DNA of 64,000 nucleotides from Desmonostoc muscorum LEGE 12446 (GCF_015207005.2 NZ_JADEXS020000001.1:558001-622000); one strand, 5' to 3'. Positions 34,643-44,622 are shown, numbered from the stretch's first letter. Translations and numbers: made by a program. Notes: generated by a model not told the origin, from the sequence alone.

Positions 34643-35695
34643 ATGCTTCCGACTTTTTTATCCCGTGCAACCCTAATTTTTGTACTCAGCGCTCTAGCGG
34701 TTATGAGTGTTGCCTGTAGTGAAGACAAACAAAACACTACGACTACTGGCAATGAGCAACCCGCGTCAGTTGGGGATTTGGCATCAGTACAGCCTGCCGC
34801 CACCGAACCAGCAACACCAGCAGCTACTCCAGAAGCACAGCCGCAAGAGCCGTCTGAAACTGAACCTAGTGTTTTTGAACTGGCGTTAGATAAAGCTGTC
34901 AGTGCTTGGAGTATCAGCCAATCTGCTCAATCTCCAGATGATTGGAATTTGGTGGCGAGTCAATATCAGGATGCGATCGCTCTCATGCAAAAAGTGCAGC
35001 GACAAACACCAGAATTTGCCTTTGCTCAATCCAAAATCACAGAATATCAGCGCCAAATCAAATACGCCAAGCAAAAAGCTAATCCTCGCCCTGTGCCAAT
35101 TCAGGAACCTCAAAAAATAGTAGTTGTGGTTCCCCAAGCAGGAACTACACCAAAGTTCACTTCACCTCTATCAATTCCTGTACAAAAAAAATTATTACCA
35201 CCAGAAACAGAAAGATCTTCGTCAGCAGTGGTGATTCCAGACCAACCAGTTTTTACAGCGCCGATTAAAAGGCGGGCTGGTGGTACGCCAATTGTGGAAG
35301 TAACCTTCAATGGTCAGCGAAAGTTTGAGATGATTGTAGATACGGGAGCCAGTGGCACTGTGATCACCCAAGAGATGGCAAATGCTTTGGGAATAGTGCC
35401 AGTGGGGAGAGCTAAGGCAAACACCGCCAGTTCTAGAGCTGTAGAATTTCCTGTGGGCTATGTTGAATCGATGGCACTTGGCGGGGTGAGAGTGAATCGA
35501 GTGCCGGTGGCGATCGCGGGTACGGAACTCGAAACTGGACTTTTAGGACATGACTTTTTTGGAAACTACGATGTCACAATCAAGCGGAATGTGGTAGAGT
35601 TTCGCCCGCAACTGCGATCGCAAGTCAATTCTCCAGAAATTGAACTAACTGCTCCAACTTCGTCCAAGCCGTCCCACTTTGCAGGATATCCTTAG
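34643..35695 (+). CDS. Retropepsin-like aspartic protease lipoprotein
   Basis: 350 residues from the ATG at 34643; the longer frame from 34559 adds a non-signal stretch. The signal ends in lipobox MSVAC. A Pro/Thr/Gln linker and a helical region (about 65-145) come next, then a clan AA protease domain with active site [12 protein letters not shown] near 230-241 and the second motif [12 protein letters not shown] near 303-314. As a single-lobe enzyme it must dimerise. Its last 71 bp overlap the 3' end of trpD on the other strand. Confidence 0.87.
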   Translation: MLPTFLSRATLIFVLSALAVMSVACSEDKQNTTTTGNEQPASVGDLASVQPAATEPATPAATPEAQPQEPSETEPSVFELALDKAVSAWSISQSAQSPDDWNLVASQYQDAIALMQKVQRQTPEFAFAQSKITEYQRQIKYAKQKANPRPVPIQEPQKIVVVVPQAGTTPKFTSPLSIPVQKKLLPPETERSSSAVVIPDQPVFTAPIKRRAGGTPIVEVTFNGQRKFEMIVDTGASGTVITQEMANALGIVPVGRAKANTASSRAVEFPVGYVESMALGGVRVNRVPVAIAGTELETGLLGHDFFGNYDVTIKRNVVEFRPQLRSQVNSPEIELTAPTSSKPSHFAGYP

Positions 35696-36701
35696 CGATT
35701 TTAATCCCTTGGGCATGATCGAGAAACGGTATTACACCCGCTACTTGCAGCGCCAACGAAGCATTTAAAGCTACCGCATCCTGTTGCGCTTGAGTTCCCT
35801 TGCCTTGGAGTACCGCCTTCAGAATCACCGCATTCTCTTGGACATCGCCACCCCGAAGCATACCTATGGGAGCAGGTGTGACATCCAAATCTAGGGGATT
35901 AATGGTAGTTAACTGCACTTCTCCCTCCGATAACACCGCCAAGTCAGTTAAATCTCCTAACCCAGCCTCATCGAGTTTTTCTCGCCCGTGCAGCACAATC
36001 GCTTTTTCCTTGCCCAAATTCTGCAAAGCTTGGGCAACCGTAGCCAAAAGTTTGGGAGTGAATAACCCCACCACTTGCCCAGTTGGACGCAAGGGATTTA
36101 CTAGGGGGCCGAGTAAATTAAACACTGTTCGCACCCTGAGAGTCCGCCGTAATGAGGCAACTGCTTTGAGTGCTGGGTGCCAACCAGGGGCAAACAAGAA
36201 AGTGATCCCCACTTCCTGTAAAGCAGCTTGTACTTTTTCACTAGGGGCACTCAAATTTACACCCAAGGCTTCCAAAACATCGGCGCTTCCCGTGAGACTT
36301 GAGGCTGAACGATTGCCGTGTTTGGCAACAGGTACGCCATAAGCAGCCGTAACAAAAGCAACCGCTGTCGAAATATTAAAAGTTGACGAACCATCTCCAC
36401 CAGTACCACAGGTATCAATTAGGGATTGGGTGGATTTTTGCCCAGTCCCCAGTCCCCAGTCCCCAGTCCCCACCCTGGATTGCGCTTGTAATACTTCAGC
36501 CATGCCGGTTAACTCGTCGGCAGAAACGCCTTTAAAGTTCAGCGCTGTTAAGATTGCTCCCGATAACTCTGGAGGAACCGCTTCACTGAGCCAACCTTGC
36601 ATCAATTCAGCAGCTTGAGTACGTGACAATGATTGGCCATCTATTAATTGTTGGAGCAGAACATAATAGGATTCTTGTGCAGGAATTGAGGAAGTTGTCA
36701 T
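35625..36701 (-). CDS. trpD: Anthranilate phosphoribosyltransferase
   Basis: 358 residues from the ATG at 36701 ([11 protein letters not shown]). Motifs: [17 protein letters not shown] (PRPP binding), [21 protein letters not shown], and the [12 protein letters not shown] block. It transfers phosphoribose to anthranilate in tryptophan synthesis. Just before the GTGGDG loop a repeat-encoded stretch [14 protein letters not shown] is inserted (about 36430-36475). The 3' end overlaps the protease gene by 71 bp, tail to tail. Confidence 0.95.
   Translation of the reverse strand: MTTSSIPAQESYYVLLQQLIDGQSLSRTQAAELMQGWLSEAVPPELSGAILTALNFKGVSADELTGMAEVLQAQSRVGTGDWGLGTGQKSTQSLIDTCGTGGDGSSTFNISTAVAFVTAAYGVPVAKHGNRSASSLTGSADVLEALGVNLSAPSEKVQAALQEVGITFLFAPGWHPALKAVASLRRTLRVRTVFNLLGPLVNPLRPTGQVVGLFTPKLLATVAQALQNLGKEKAIVLHGREKLDEAGLGDLTDLAVLSEGEVQLTTINPLDLDVTPAPIGMLRGGDVQENAVILKAVLQGKGTQAQQDAVALNASLALQVAGVIPFLDHAQGIKIAKDILQSGTAWTKLEQLVQFLEN
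36430..36475. repeat. Heptamer repeat inside trpD
   Basis: About four to five units of CCCAGTC/CCCCAGT (G-rich on the coding strand) are inserted in frame, with no matching opposite arm. They encode about 10-12 extra residues next to the PRPP-binding loop. Confidence 0.88.
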
Positions 36702-36887
36702 AGCTAAGGTTTGTGTGTTGTAGAGTGTAGCTACGTTACAGGGCATGGGAGCTATCCTACCGAAAAATTGGCTTTCATCAAAGTTAGAACAGAATTCAGG
36801 AGTCAGAATTCAGAATTAGAATAGGCTTTCAGACTAGCTTTGAGAGCTAGATTGTGTACTTCACTTTACTTGAAATCTGCTGTAAGT

Positions 36888-37769
36888 TCAAATATCAAGG
36901 CTTAGCTGTAAAGCCGCATTCATCAAATTTTGATTTGGTACTTTTTTCTCCAAATCAATTTTAACTTCGTAATTAGTAATAAATAACTCTTTTCCCTTAG
37001 CAGCACCATTCTGCTTATAGTTATTCATGCCATATTGCAACTCCCACTCTGAAATATTTGCCCATTGAAAATTTTCTCGAATTTGTGGTGAATCGTCGTA
37101 AGTGATTAGCCAGCGATGATGACATTGTTGCAAAAGCTCGGCAAATCTTTGATGTTGAAATGAGGTGTGCAAGTCACCGTCTTTACCATATAGCTTTGAT
37201 TTAGTAGCACTAAAATATGGTGGATCTAAAAATAAAAATACTTGTTCACCTGCTTGTTTTAATAAGTGACTGTAATCTAAATTAGTAATTTCTACATTTT
37301 TATCCAGAATATTCTCTAATTTTTCTAGCCGTTCTATTGAAGAATCAGTAAAACGTTTATGGAAAGCTTCTTGGGAAAAACCACCTGATTCAACAGTGCC
37401 AGAGAACGTAATTCTATTGAGGACAAAAAAGCGGACTCCTCTTTCAAAATCAGATAATTTGTTGACATCTACAGTGGTTAATTCTGTATACAATAATTTA
37501 CCATCTGTGTATTTGGCTTTAATATGGCGAATTTCTTTAACTAACTGAGCTATATCAGATTGGGCAAACTTCCAGAATAAGAATAGTTCGCGGTTTAAAT
37601 CATTAATCCAAATTCTGAGATCGGGGAACTTTTGTTTTAAGTAAATAAATACAGAACCACCGCCGACAAAAGGCTCTCTAAATTCAGAAAAATTATCTGG
37701 TAAGTATTCGACTATTTGATTTATTGCTTTTGACTTACCACCAGGATATCGGAGAGGGCTTTTGAGCAT
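36888..37769 (-). CDS. D12-class DNA adenine methyltransferase (Dam-like)
   Basis: 293 residues from the ATG at 37769. LKSPLRYPGGKSKAI near 2-16 and FREPFVGGGSVF (SAM-binding FxGxG) near 31-42 start it, and the catalytic motif FLDPPYFSA lies near 178-186. The order and the DPPY motif fit Dam/DpnII-type N6-adenine methylases. No restriction endonuclease gene is adjacent, so it looks like an orphan enzyme. The HIP1 octamer contains GATC, a plausible target. Confidence 0.92.
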   Translation of the reverse strand: MLKSPLRYPGGKSKAINQIVEYLPDNFSEFREPFVGGGSVFIYLKQKFPDLRIWINDLNRELFLFWKFAQSDIAQLVKEIRHIKAKYTDGKLLYTELTTVDVNKLSDFERGVRFFVLNRITFSGTVESGGFSQEAFHKRFTDSSIERLEKLENILDKNVEITNLDYSHLLKQAGEQVFLFLDPPYFSATKSKLYGKDGDLHTSFQHQRFAELLQQCHHRWLITYDDSPQIRENFQWANISEWELQYGMNNYKQNGAAKGKELFITNYEVKIDLEKKVPNQNLMNAALQLSLDI

Positions 37770-38051
37770 AATCAAAAATTATATATTACTCCCTTCGCAC
37801 TCCAAGAATACCTAAATTTTTTAACGAACCGCATTCGCGTAGCGTCTCGTTAGAGAAGAACACAAAGGAAGAGATAGGTAATCTTATAGCGGCAAGGCAG
37901 TAATCTGCTTTGATTTTTAAAGTTATCGATGTAGGTAGAGAGTTGTTAATCAGGCTTTTTAAGTTGAGGGGGAGTTTTTTCAAGCAATTAAATAGGAGTC
38001 CTAATAATGTCTAAAATTTTTAATATTAACTTCTAATTACACCTCAATCCT
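37770..38051. other. Intergenic region with REP-like fragment
   Basis: About 37820-37862 holds a cyanobacterial repeat (gcattcgcgtagcgtctcg). A 65-codon minus-strand frame crosses it but looks repeat-derived. Otherwise AT-rich. Confidence 0.55.
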
Positions 38052-38777
38052 ATGACCCGTTCTGCACCTTATCAACCTTTATTATTGCGAATTCTTCATG
38101 GCACAAGTGGAATTTTAGTTATCGCGGCAATCATTACCGGATTTCTAGTTTACAACACTTACGATCGCCGATTTGGCAGCATACCATTTCCTCAAATTGC
38201 CGATATTCAAGGCATTCACGGCACTTTTGCATTATTTTTCTTGCTTGTTCTACCTGCTTTTGCCCTCTATAGCTTTCATGCTGGACAAAGGCGCCTTCTT
38301 CAATCTGATTCTTTACAGCAATTGAGCCAGGTTGGCAAGCCGATTTGGTGGGTTAGCTTGCAACGTTTGGCGAACACTCTCATGCTCATAGCTGCTGTTT
38401 TGGCTGTGAACTCTGGCAGAATGATGAAGGAAGAGTGGCTCCCCGCAGGGCAGTTGTATCATATTTGGTACTCTCTCCACCTTAGTGCTTGGGTTGTCAT
38501 GGTTTGCTGTGTGGCAATTCATGTTTTGATGTCTACCAAGGTGGGTGGTACGCCGTTGTTACTCTCGATGTTTTCCTGGAAGTTTCGCCCAGAAGATAGT
38601 CCCACTCAATGGTCTAGCCGTTTCCGTAGTTGGTTGAGTAGTTCAGCTAACTTTGGTGCGTTAATGAATAATTTTATGCAAAATAATTTTTACCTGAGAA
38701 TTATTGAGGTGATTGTGCTTGGTGGAATTCTCACAGCCTTTGTCTTACCTCTATTTTTTTCCGGTGGTGAGTCATAG
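38052..38777 (+). CDS. Cytochrome b/b6-domain membrane protein
   Basis: 241 residues with four to five hydrophobic segments. His residues are placed like haem ligands in membrane cytochromes: RILHGTSG (helix 1), GIHGTFALFF and YSFHAG (helix 2), and YSLHLSAWVVMVCCVAIHVLM (helix 3-4). It resembles cytochrome b561 or formate dehydrogenase gamma-like proteins. It probably binds haem b in the plasma or thylakoid membrane; the partner is unknown. Confidence 0.75.
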   Translation: MTRSAPYQPLLLRILHGTSGILVIAAIITGFLVYNTYDRRFGSIPFPQIADIQGIHGTFALFFLLVLPAFALYSFHAGQRRLLQSDSLQQLSQVGKPIWWVSLQRLANTLMLIAAVLAVNSGRMMKEEWLPAGQLYHIWYSLHLSAWVVMVCCVAIHVLMSTKVGGTPLLLSMFSWKFRPEDSPTQWSSRFRSWLSSSANFGALMNNFMQNNFYLRIIEVIVLGGILTAFVLPLFFSGGES

Positions 38778-38965
38778 GTAATTTTTTGTTGAGGCGTAGC
38801 TTGCCGCCGTAGGCATCGCCATCACACCACAAAAAAACTACGTATCCGTCATATATACTGGGTTACTGTTTTGTTTTTGGTTTATGTTGCAATTCCGTAA
38901 AAATCTGTTACATTACTTTACAGGCGGTTATAACTGTCACAACATAGAAGCTCGGAGTGTTAATT

Positions 38966-39145
38966 ATGTCAAACGCTAACAAGACTACGCCTTCGGTTTC
39001 GGAAGATCCTAATGCTTTACGCTGGGGCTTTACTCCTCAGAGTGAAAACTGGAACGGTCGTTTTGCAATGATTGGTTTTTTAGCTGCCATTCTAATTGAA
39101 GCGTTCTCTGGCCAAGGGATTTTACACTTCTGGGGCATTCTGTAA
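38966..39145 (+). CDS. High-light-inducible protein (HLIP, CAB/ELIP family)
   Basis: 59 residues from the ATG at 38966, with GGAG 8 bases upstream. One membrane helix carries the chlorophyll-binding signature [12 protein letters not shown]; a cytoplasmic Asn/Thr-rich N-terminus precedes it. Such proteins bind chlorophyll and carotenoid and protect photosystem II assembly. It is probably induced by light stress; the 190-bp upstream region shows no recognised operator. Confidence 0.93.
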   Translation: MSNANKTTPSVSEDPNALRWGFTPQSENWNGRFAMIGFLAAILIEAFSGQGILHFWGIL

Positions 39146-39212
39146 ATTTAGAAAATCGTCATTAGTCATCTGTGCTTTGTAAATACAGATGACTAATGAC
39201 TATTCCCAGCAG

Positions 39213-40322
39213 CTACCGTGATGAACGGAATATTACACGCCCTGGGGATTCTTCGTGGTTAATTCGCGCATATACCCGCAGACAAGTTAACACTTCCCCA
39301 GGGGTACCACCGAAATCTAGTTGTAAATCATCTTTAGATGAGGCACAGATATCTGCATAAAGTCCAGATAATTGGCGAATTCGCACTTCATGACCTGCAT
39401 TAATAGCTTTATCAGCAACCTTCTTGAGAATGCGCCGTGATTCGTTTTGTAGCTTCCCCCACCATGAATAACGTTCAGCCGGTGGTACAAATACCAAAGA
39501 GTGTATTGCCTCATCCATGTCAATCCAAGCACGCAACATAGACAGGGGATCGGCGTTTTCTTCAGCTTTTTGGGTGCGTTGACAGCGATCGCTCAAAGCA
39601 TTAATATATTGATTCCGCTGTTCAGGTTTTGAGTGTAACGAGATGACATCAAAGCTAAAAACACTCTTTAAAGCATGATATAAATCTGGTTCTATTTCAA
39701 TAAATTTCATATATAAAAATAATAATCCCCCTGGTAAATCGGATTCATTACCTTGGAGAATTTGAGAATTTAAAAGTGCTTTTTGAGATAAACTTAATCC
39801 TTGAGTTTGAATAGTACCGCTAAGTCCAGGGTAGATAATTTCATCACGGATAAAGGGAAGTTGATGCAGATTAGAATTATCTGCGATCGCACCTACTTCT
39901 TGAGCCATATCCAAGGTGTGCTGTCGCCAATATGCAGCTAAATCCTCTGGGATTCGTAACAATTTGCGTTGAATTTCATTCCACAAATCTGAGTCAGTTT
40001 GGCTTTGCAATTGCGAATTACCCAGATAATAATTAAGTTCTGAATCAGAATCAAAAGCTTCCCTTAAATGATTGAGTTTTAATGTATTTTGGGAAGTTAT
40101 AATGGCATCTTGCCAACCATTCTCTGACTGTGAGGGTGTAGCTGGAGGTTGCAATAGGCTGTGAAGTTCTTTCAGCAACTCATCGCATACCTCGACTCCT
40201 GGATCTAGTGGAAATTCTGCACGAGCCTGATTTAAAGTAGTTTCAAGTCCGTAGAGAGTAAACCGCAATAATTGAGCTAATTGTGAGTTTTGTATTTCTA
40301 ATAATTGACGGAAATGCTGCAT
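39213..40322 (-). CDS. Unknown protein, last gene of the dynamin/Hsp70-like cluster
   Basis: 369 residues, mostly helical by composition, with no motif I recognise. Noted segments are FPLDPGVEVCDELLKELHSLLQ near 38-59, LPGGLLFLYMKFIEIEPD near 196-213 and WIDMDEAIHSLVFVPPAERYSWWGK near 267-291. There is no signal peptide or membrane helix. It lies 120 bp downstream of the Hsp70-like gene with a repeat hairpin between them. It may be the third component of the cluster, comparable in place to the small partner of srf-type operons; that is inference only. Confidence 0.7.
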   Translation of the reverse strand: MQHFRQLLEIQNSQLAQLLRFTLYGLETTLNQARAEFPLDPGVEVCDELLKELHSLLQPPATPSQSENGWQDAIITSQNTLKLNHLREAFDSDSELNYYLGNSQLQSQTDSDLWNEIQRKLLRIPEDLAAYWRQHTLDMAQEVGAIADNSNLHQLPFIRDEIIYPGLSGTIQTQGLSLSQKALLNSQILQGNESDLPGGLLFLYMKFIEIEPDLYHALKSVFSFDVISLHSKPEQRNQYINALSDRCQRTQKAEENADPLSMLRAWIDMDEAIHSLVFVPPAERYSWWGKLQNESRRILKKVADKAINAGHEVRIRQLSGLYADICASSKDDLQLDFGGTPGEVLTCLRVYARINHEESPGRVIFRSSR

Positions 40323-40342
40323 TAATATTACCTTTTTTTATC

Positions 40343-40435
40343 TCACGCAGAGGCGCAGAGGCGCGGAGATAAAGAGCTTTTTTCTATCTCAAACTAAGAC
40401 GTAAGACGCTAAAAAAACTCTGCGCCTCTGCGTGA
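40343..40435. repeat. Inverted repeat with 18-bp perfect arms
   Basis: TCACGCAGAGGCGCAGAG at 40343-40360 and its exact complement at 40418-40435 enclose 57 bp. The copy lies between two genes of one operon and fills almost the whole 120-bp gap. It is probably a MITE-like element. Confidence 0.9.
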
Positions 40436-40442
40436 CTAAATT

Positions 40443-43415
40443 CTAATGTATACCGCAAAATGGATCGCGTTCTTTATCAACTTCATTAGGTTGTAATTCT
40501 AATTCAGCCAAATAAACGCATCCTTCTTGTTTAAGACATTCTTGATTTGTTGATGTCCAATAAGGTACTTCACCTGCGTGCATCCGTAAAATACCTTGAT
40601 TGTCCAGAGTCACACGATATTGACAAGGATAATCTGTTGTGATGTCTGGTTTACTAAGTGCGCCAATTCGTATCCATTTTTTCCTTTGGGTTTCGGCATC
40701 TGTTTGATAAATATAGAAAGTGTGCTGGCCAGTTTTTGGGAAGGGAGGTAAGGGATTACTAATTAATCCGATTCCTGGTTGTGTCACGCCATCACGTAAA
40801 TAATGAAATTCGTGGAAAGATTTATCATCATTTCCGACTTCAAATACTAAATGATAGGCATCTGGTTGATCCACAGTTGCAGACTCGATGACATTGACGG
40901 CAATATCACCATCACTTAAGTCTTTATTCGGTCCTTGTACAGCGATATTCCACTTCAATTTACCCTCAGCAAATAGCGCTGAATTTTCTGAAACTACTGC
41001 TCCCAAATCAATGCCAGGAATGTCAATTAAATAATGGGGATTTCCCTGACAAAGCAACACGCTAAATTCCAGAGTTTGGTCAATTTCAAACTGGACTTTG
41101 ATTTTTTTGAGAAATTCTCCTTCTTCCATTCCTAATTGATTCATCAGGTTTTTACCATCGAAGCTACCCCAAAGTCGTAAATCTCCTTCTTCGTAATCTT
41201 GGCGGTAGATAATATTAGTTAATTGTATCCCTTGCCAAGGAGTACGAACTTTGGCGACACTTTCCCAAGATGCCAGTTGATAAAGTTCTTGACCAGCTTT
41301 GAATATAGTCAATAAATCGTTGCTTTGGGTTTTGCGTTTGAAGTTGCAAGGCAAATAATAAAACAGGTTTTTAACGTCAATTTCTAGCTGGTTAGCTCCC
41401 TTACGCAGCAAGCTTTTAGATTCTTCTGGATCGAATCTCAATCTTCGTAATTTTTCCGCATAGCAAGCACCGGCGGAGGTGGCTAGTTTGGTAAATTCCA
41501 AAACAAAAGTAATGCGTTCTGGATTCCAAACAAAATAGGGAGATTTACTAAATTCTTGATAGATTTGTCGCTGTACTAAGTCGAGATTACAAGTTTTACC
41601 AGACAGAATTAACCAGTCAACTTTTTGAGAATTCCAAGAATCTTTGGTGATATCATCGGGACGCAAACGGCTTTCCATTAATCCTTTAGCAATACCGATC
41701 GCCTCTTTAATTCCGGAAACTGCGGCTCGTTCAAATTGCTGGTTGTCTAGGGTGACGCAGATGTTATTGGGATCTTTAAGTTGCAATTTAACGGCACTTT
41801 GGCTGAGGAGTTCAGCAATTTCTTGTTCAGAGAGTGCGAAGGTTAATAGAGAATCATCAATTGGTGGTTTTTGCCCAAGTTTCAGTTTAGCTGCTTCTGC
41901 ATAATCCCAGAGGAGATAAAATGTTTGTAGGCGTTGGGGTGATTGTTGCCAGCGGGTAGGTAATACTTTTTCGGCAGTATCTAAAGCATCTTTATAAGCA
42001 ACATCACCTTCGGGATTTTCCTTATCCAAACATTTTAAAAGACTGCCAGTTTTGAATTTACCTTGTTCTAAGAAACGCTCGTTTAATTCAGAGTTAATTA
42101 AATCTTCTAACTTTTCGTTTTCGATGTCACCTATGGCTACTGCTGTTAATAAAAAGTCAGCGATCGCCACTTTCAATAATCTAAAAATTCGCAGTGTAAT
42201 TAATTCACCACCTAACTGTAAATGTCCAGACGAACCTAATAGTTTAGGAGTCAGTTTATAGTAACGTCCTCCCAAACCCCGATCTTCATAATCAGCAAAT
42301 ACTGGGGTTTTATCTTCCAGAGTTAATTCAATCAAAGCTAAGTCTGTGGTTCCGCCGCCGATATCCAAGACGAGAACATTTTGTGACCATTTATTTCCAG
42401 TTTGACGACAACGAGTTTTAAAGGATTCAATACCAATATTCAGATTCCCACCAAATTCTCGCCATAAAAAGAATATTGCCACAGAAACAGCTTCATCATA
42501 AGCAGTTTGGACATCATCGATCCCCAACTGTTCAACTAATTCTTTAACTTCCTTACGAACAACAGGCGGGGCGACTGTTGGATAGGTAACAACTGCTGTT
42601 AAAAAATCTCCTTCTGAAAATCTGCGTCGCGCCCGTTGGCGGTAGTCTTCAGTTAATTTAATTAAATGTGCCCAAGCCGATTGAATTAGTTCTTTGGCGG
42701 TGATTGTTTCTTCCTTACCATCCAAAATAACTGAAAAGGATCGCTCTTGACCAAAATAGCGTTTGGGTGAATGATGAAACCTACTGATAATTTCCTTTAA
42801 AGTACCGCTTGTACCTTGAGCGATCGCTTTTTTTCTATTATCTCTAGCTTCCCTACCCATCCGCAGTTGCAATTCAGCTAAATGGGAAATTTCCGACTCG
42901 CTAGGAATTTCTGTGTCACGGCGATCGATATCCAGCACAACTGGAATGAGATTTTGCGATTCTAAGGTAGGAACGCGGAACACTTCATGATAGATTTGAT
43001 AGAGTTTTTTGCTAACAGCGCGACGGAATCTGTCGCTATTTCCTAAACAAAGTTCAATTTGGCGAATCGCTTCCAAAAATCGCTCTTTGTTATCACTTTC
43101 AAAAACTTCACTTAATTTTCTTGGTTCTATTTCCAGATTTTTGCTAATTTCTAGAAGAAACTTTTCCCAATCTTCATCGCTGACATCTGGTAAAGCTACA
43201 GAAGCAGGAGAACTCAACCATTGCGATAAGCGATCGCGCAACCGCATTTCTTGTTCTTTGGGTAAAATTTCGGCGATCGGTACTTCAATGGGATCGAAAA
43301 GTGTAACTGTAGAATTCGACGTACCAAAATCTAATGCAAACCATCCCGGAAATCTTTTTTGTTGTTTATCGTTTGGTTGTGTATCAGTATAGTTGTTCAA
43401 TTGAAAATGGTTCAT
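40443..43415 (-). CDS. Hsp70/actin-fold ATPase, SrfB-like
   Basis: 990 residues, much longer than DnaK. The actin-fold motifs are clear: phosphate-1 WFALDFGTSNSTVTLFD at 25-41, phosphate-2 VLVLDIGGGTTDLALIEL (Asp351) and an adenosine-type motif VDWLILSGKTC near 595. The C-terminal 300 residues look like beta-rich domains and do not resemble the DnaK peptide-binding domain. Size and order are similar to 'virulence factor SrfB' proteins, which stand beside a GTPase-like SrfC. No membrane segment. It is probably the chaperone-like ATPase partner of the dynamin-like GTPase. Confidence 0.8.
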   Translation of the reverse strand: MNHFQLNNYTDTQPNDKQQKRFPGWFALDFGTSNSTVTLFDPIEVPIAEILPKEQEMRLRDRLSQWLSSPASVALPDVSDEDWEKFLLEISKNLEIEPRKLSEVFESDNKERFLEAIRQIELCLGNSDRFRRAVSKKLYQIYHEVFRVPTLESQNLIPVVLDIDRRDTEIPSESEISHLAELQLRMGREARDNRKKAIAQGTSGTLKEIISRFHHSPKRYFGQERSFSVILDGKEETITAKELIQSAWAHLIKLTEDYRQRARRRFSEGDFLTAVVTYPTVAPPVVRKEVKELVEQLGIDDVQTAYDEAVSVAIFFLWREFGGNLNIGIESFKTRCRQTGNKWSQNVLVLDIGGGTTDLALIELTLEDKTPVFADYEDRGLGGRYYKLTPKLLGSSGHLQLGGELITLRIFRLLKVAIADFLLTAVAIGDIENEKLEDLINSELNERFLEQGKFKTGSLLKCLDKENPEGDVAYKDALDTAEKVLPTRWQQSPQRLQTFYLLWDYAEAAKLKLGQKPPIDDSLLTFALSEQEIAELLSQSAVKLQLKDPNNICVTLDNQQFERAAVSGIKEAIGIAKGLMESRLRPDDITKDSWNSQKVDWLILSGKTCNLDLVQRQIYQEFSKSPYFVWNPERITFVLEFTKLATSAGACYAEKLRRLRFDPEESKSLLRKGANQLEIDVKNLFYYLPCNFKRKTQSNDLLTIFKAGQELYQLASWESVAKVRTPWQGIQLTNIIYRQDYEEGDLRLWGSFDGKNLMNQLGMEEGEFLKKIKVQFEIDQTLEFSVLLCQGNPHYLIDIPGIDLGAVVSENSALFAEGKLKWNIAVQGPNKDLSDGDIAVNVIESATVDQPDAYHLVFEVGNDDKSFHEFHYLRDGVTQPGIGLISNPLPPFPKTGQHTFYIYQTDAETQRKKWIRIGALSKPDITTDYPCQYRVTLDNQGILRMHAGEVPYWTSTNQECLKQEGCVYLAELELQPNEVDKERDPFCGIH

Positions 43416-43510
43416 TATAGTATTAAATAATTCTGTTGAACGCTGAGTTTTTTATTTAGGGCGATTGCTCTTTCATTTAAAAGCGATCGCCATCAGAATT
43501 GGAGCATTTA

Positions 43511-43777
43511 CTAAGTTGATTTTGAAGAGTCTTGCTCGCTTATAAGTTTTACTTGTTCGATGTTTAAATTAAGTAATTGAGCAACTTTTTCCATTGACAT
43601 ACCAGAAGCTAAGAACCGAGTAATAAGTTCACATTTTGCTTCTTTTATTCCTTCTTGTCGTCCTTCTTCTTTAGCTTCTTGATAAAACCTAGTTACTTCT
43701 AAATTAATTCCGAACATGGCCTCTACCTCCTCACTACTTAAGTTGGCAAATTTATCAACAGCGATTGTTGTAATTAC
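43511..43777 (-). pseudogene. Truncated tandem copy of the Rpn/DUF2887-like gene 3' end
   Basis: From 43777 the minus strand repeats the last third of the upstream gene: VITTIAVDKFANLSSEEVEAMFG, then YQEAKEEGRQEGIKEAK and LLASGMSxEKVAQLLNLxIEQVK. Only a 68-codon ORF from ATG 43717 is open. The join is exactly at the stop codon of the intact gene, so this is a partial tandem duplication with fewer EGRE repeats. The nuclease domain is missing. Confidence 0.85.
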
Positions 43778-44622
43778 TCAGATGCAAGCCTTACTTGTTC
43801 GATGGTTAAATTAAGTAACTGGGCAACATTTTCTATCGACATACCAGAAGCTAATAGCTGAGGTACAAGTTCAAGTTTTAGTTCTTCTCGCCCCTCTTCT
43901 CGTCCTTCTTCTCTTCCTTCTTCTCTTCCTTGTTCTCGCCCTATTTCTACTCCTTGTTCTAGTCCCTCTTGTTTAGCTTCTTGATAAACCCTAGTTTCTT
44001 CTAACTTAACTCCTAACATGGCCTCTACCTCTTCACGACTTAAGTTGGCAAATTTATAAACAGCAATTGTTGTGATTACATCTATTATGTCTTCCTTAGC
44101 CAAAACAGTGATCTGTTCTTGTTGTACCCGTTCAATTAAACGTTTCGCTTGTTCCACCATTTGAGTTTCCGAAGCGATAGTTAACTGCATCAAACTGATA
44201 CCAATTCTTTGCTCATCAGAATTACCTAACTCATCCAAATAAATCCTTTGTACTTGCGAACTGTTCAGTAGTGACCTGTGAATAGTAGTCTTTTCTGGTT
44301 CTAAGCTGCGAGACTGTAAAATAATTACACCGTACCAATCATCATAAAGTGTTGGGTTGCGATACATATACAGCATCGATTCCGAGAAAAAGCGATGGTA
44401 CAGTAACTCATCTTTTTGGAATTGCACCTCAGCAAAAAAGATAATTTGAGATGTTGCATCAGGTGGAGGTAAAAATACTCCATCAATCCGAAATGTTGGT
44501 TCTTTAACTTCAACTGATTCAAAGCGATAGTTAGCAGCTTCGGCTGGTGGCTGTTCTACTAACTCGAAAAGTAACCCTGGAACACGCTTGAAAAGCGTAT
44601 AAAAAATCGCATCACGTCTCAC
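43774..44622 (-). CDS. Rpn/DUF2887-family PD-(D/E)XK nuclease-like protein
   Basis: 282 residues. RRDAIFYTLFKRVPGLLFELV and YRFESVEVKEPTFRIDGVFLPP open it, and the nuclease-type motif is FAEVQFQKDE (E-x-Q variant) near 64-73. It continues YHRFFSESMLYMYR, then an EGRE/REEG tandem repeat at about 225-250 and a C-terminal LLASGMSIENVAQLL helix-turn-helix-like tail. This is the family often called 'putative transposase' or recombination-promoting nuclease. GTG start. It sits between the dynamin-like and Hsp70-like genes and is probably a late arrival. Confidence 0.85.
   Translation of the reverse strand: MRRDAIFYTLFKRVPGLLFELVEQPPAEAANYRFESVEVKEPTFRIDGVFLPPPDATSQIIFFAEVQFQKDELLYHRFFSESMLYMYRNPTLYDDWYGVIILQSRSLEPEKTTIHRSLLNSSQVQRIYLDELGNSDEQRIGISLMQLTIASETQMVEQAKRLIERVQQEQITVLAKEDIIDVITTIAVYKFANLSREEVEAMLGVKLEETRVYQEAKQEGLEQGVEIGREQGREEGREEGREEGREELKLELVPQLLASGMSIENVAQLLNLTIEQVRLASE

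Noticed and set aside
37786..37983. 65-codon minus-strand ORF
   Set aside because: It crosses a repeat fragment (gcgtagcgtctcg), and has no ribosome site or recognisable domain.
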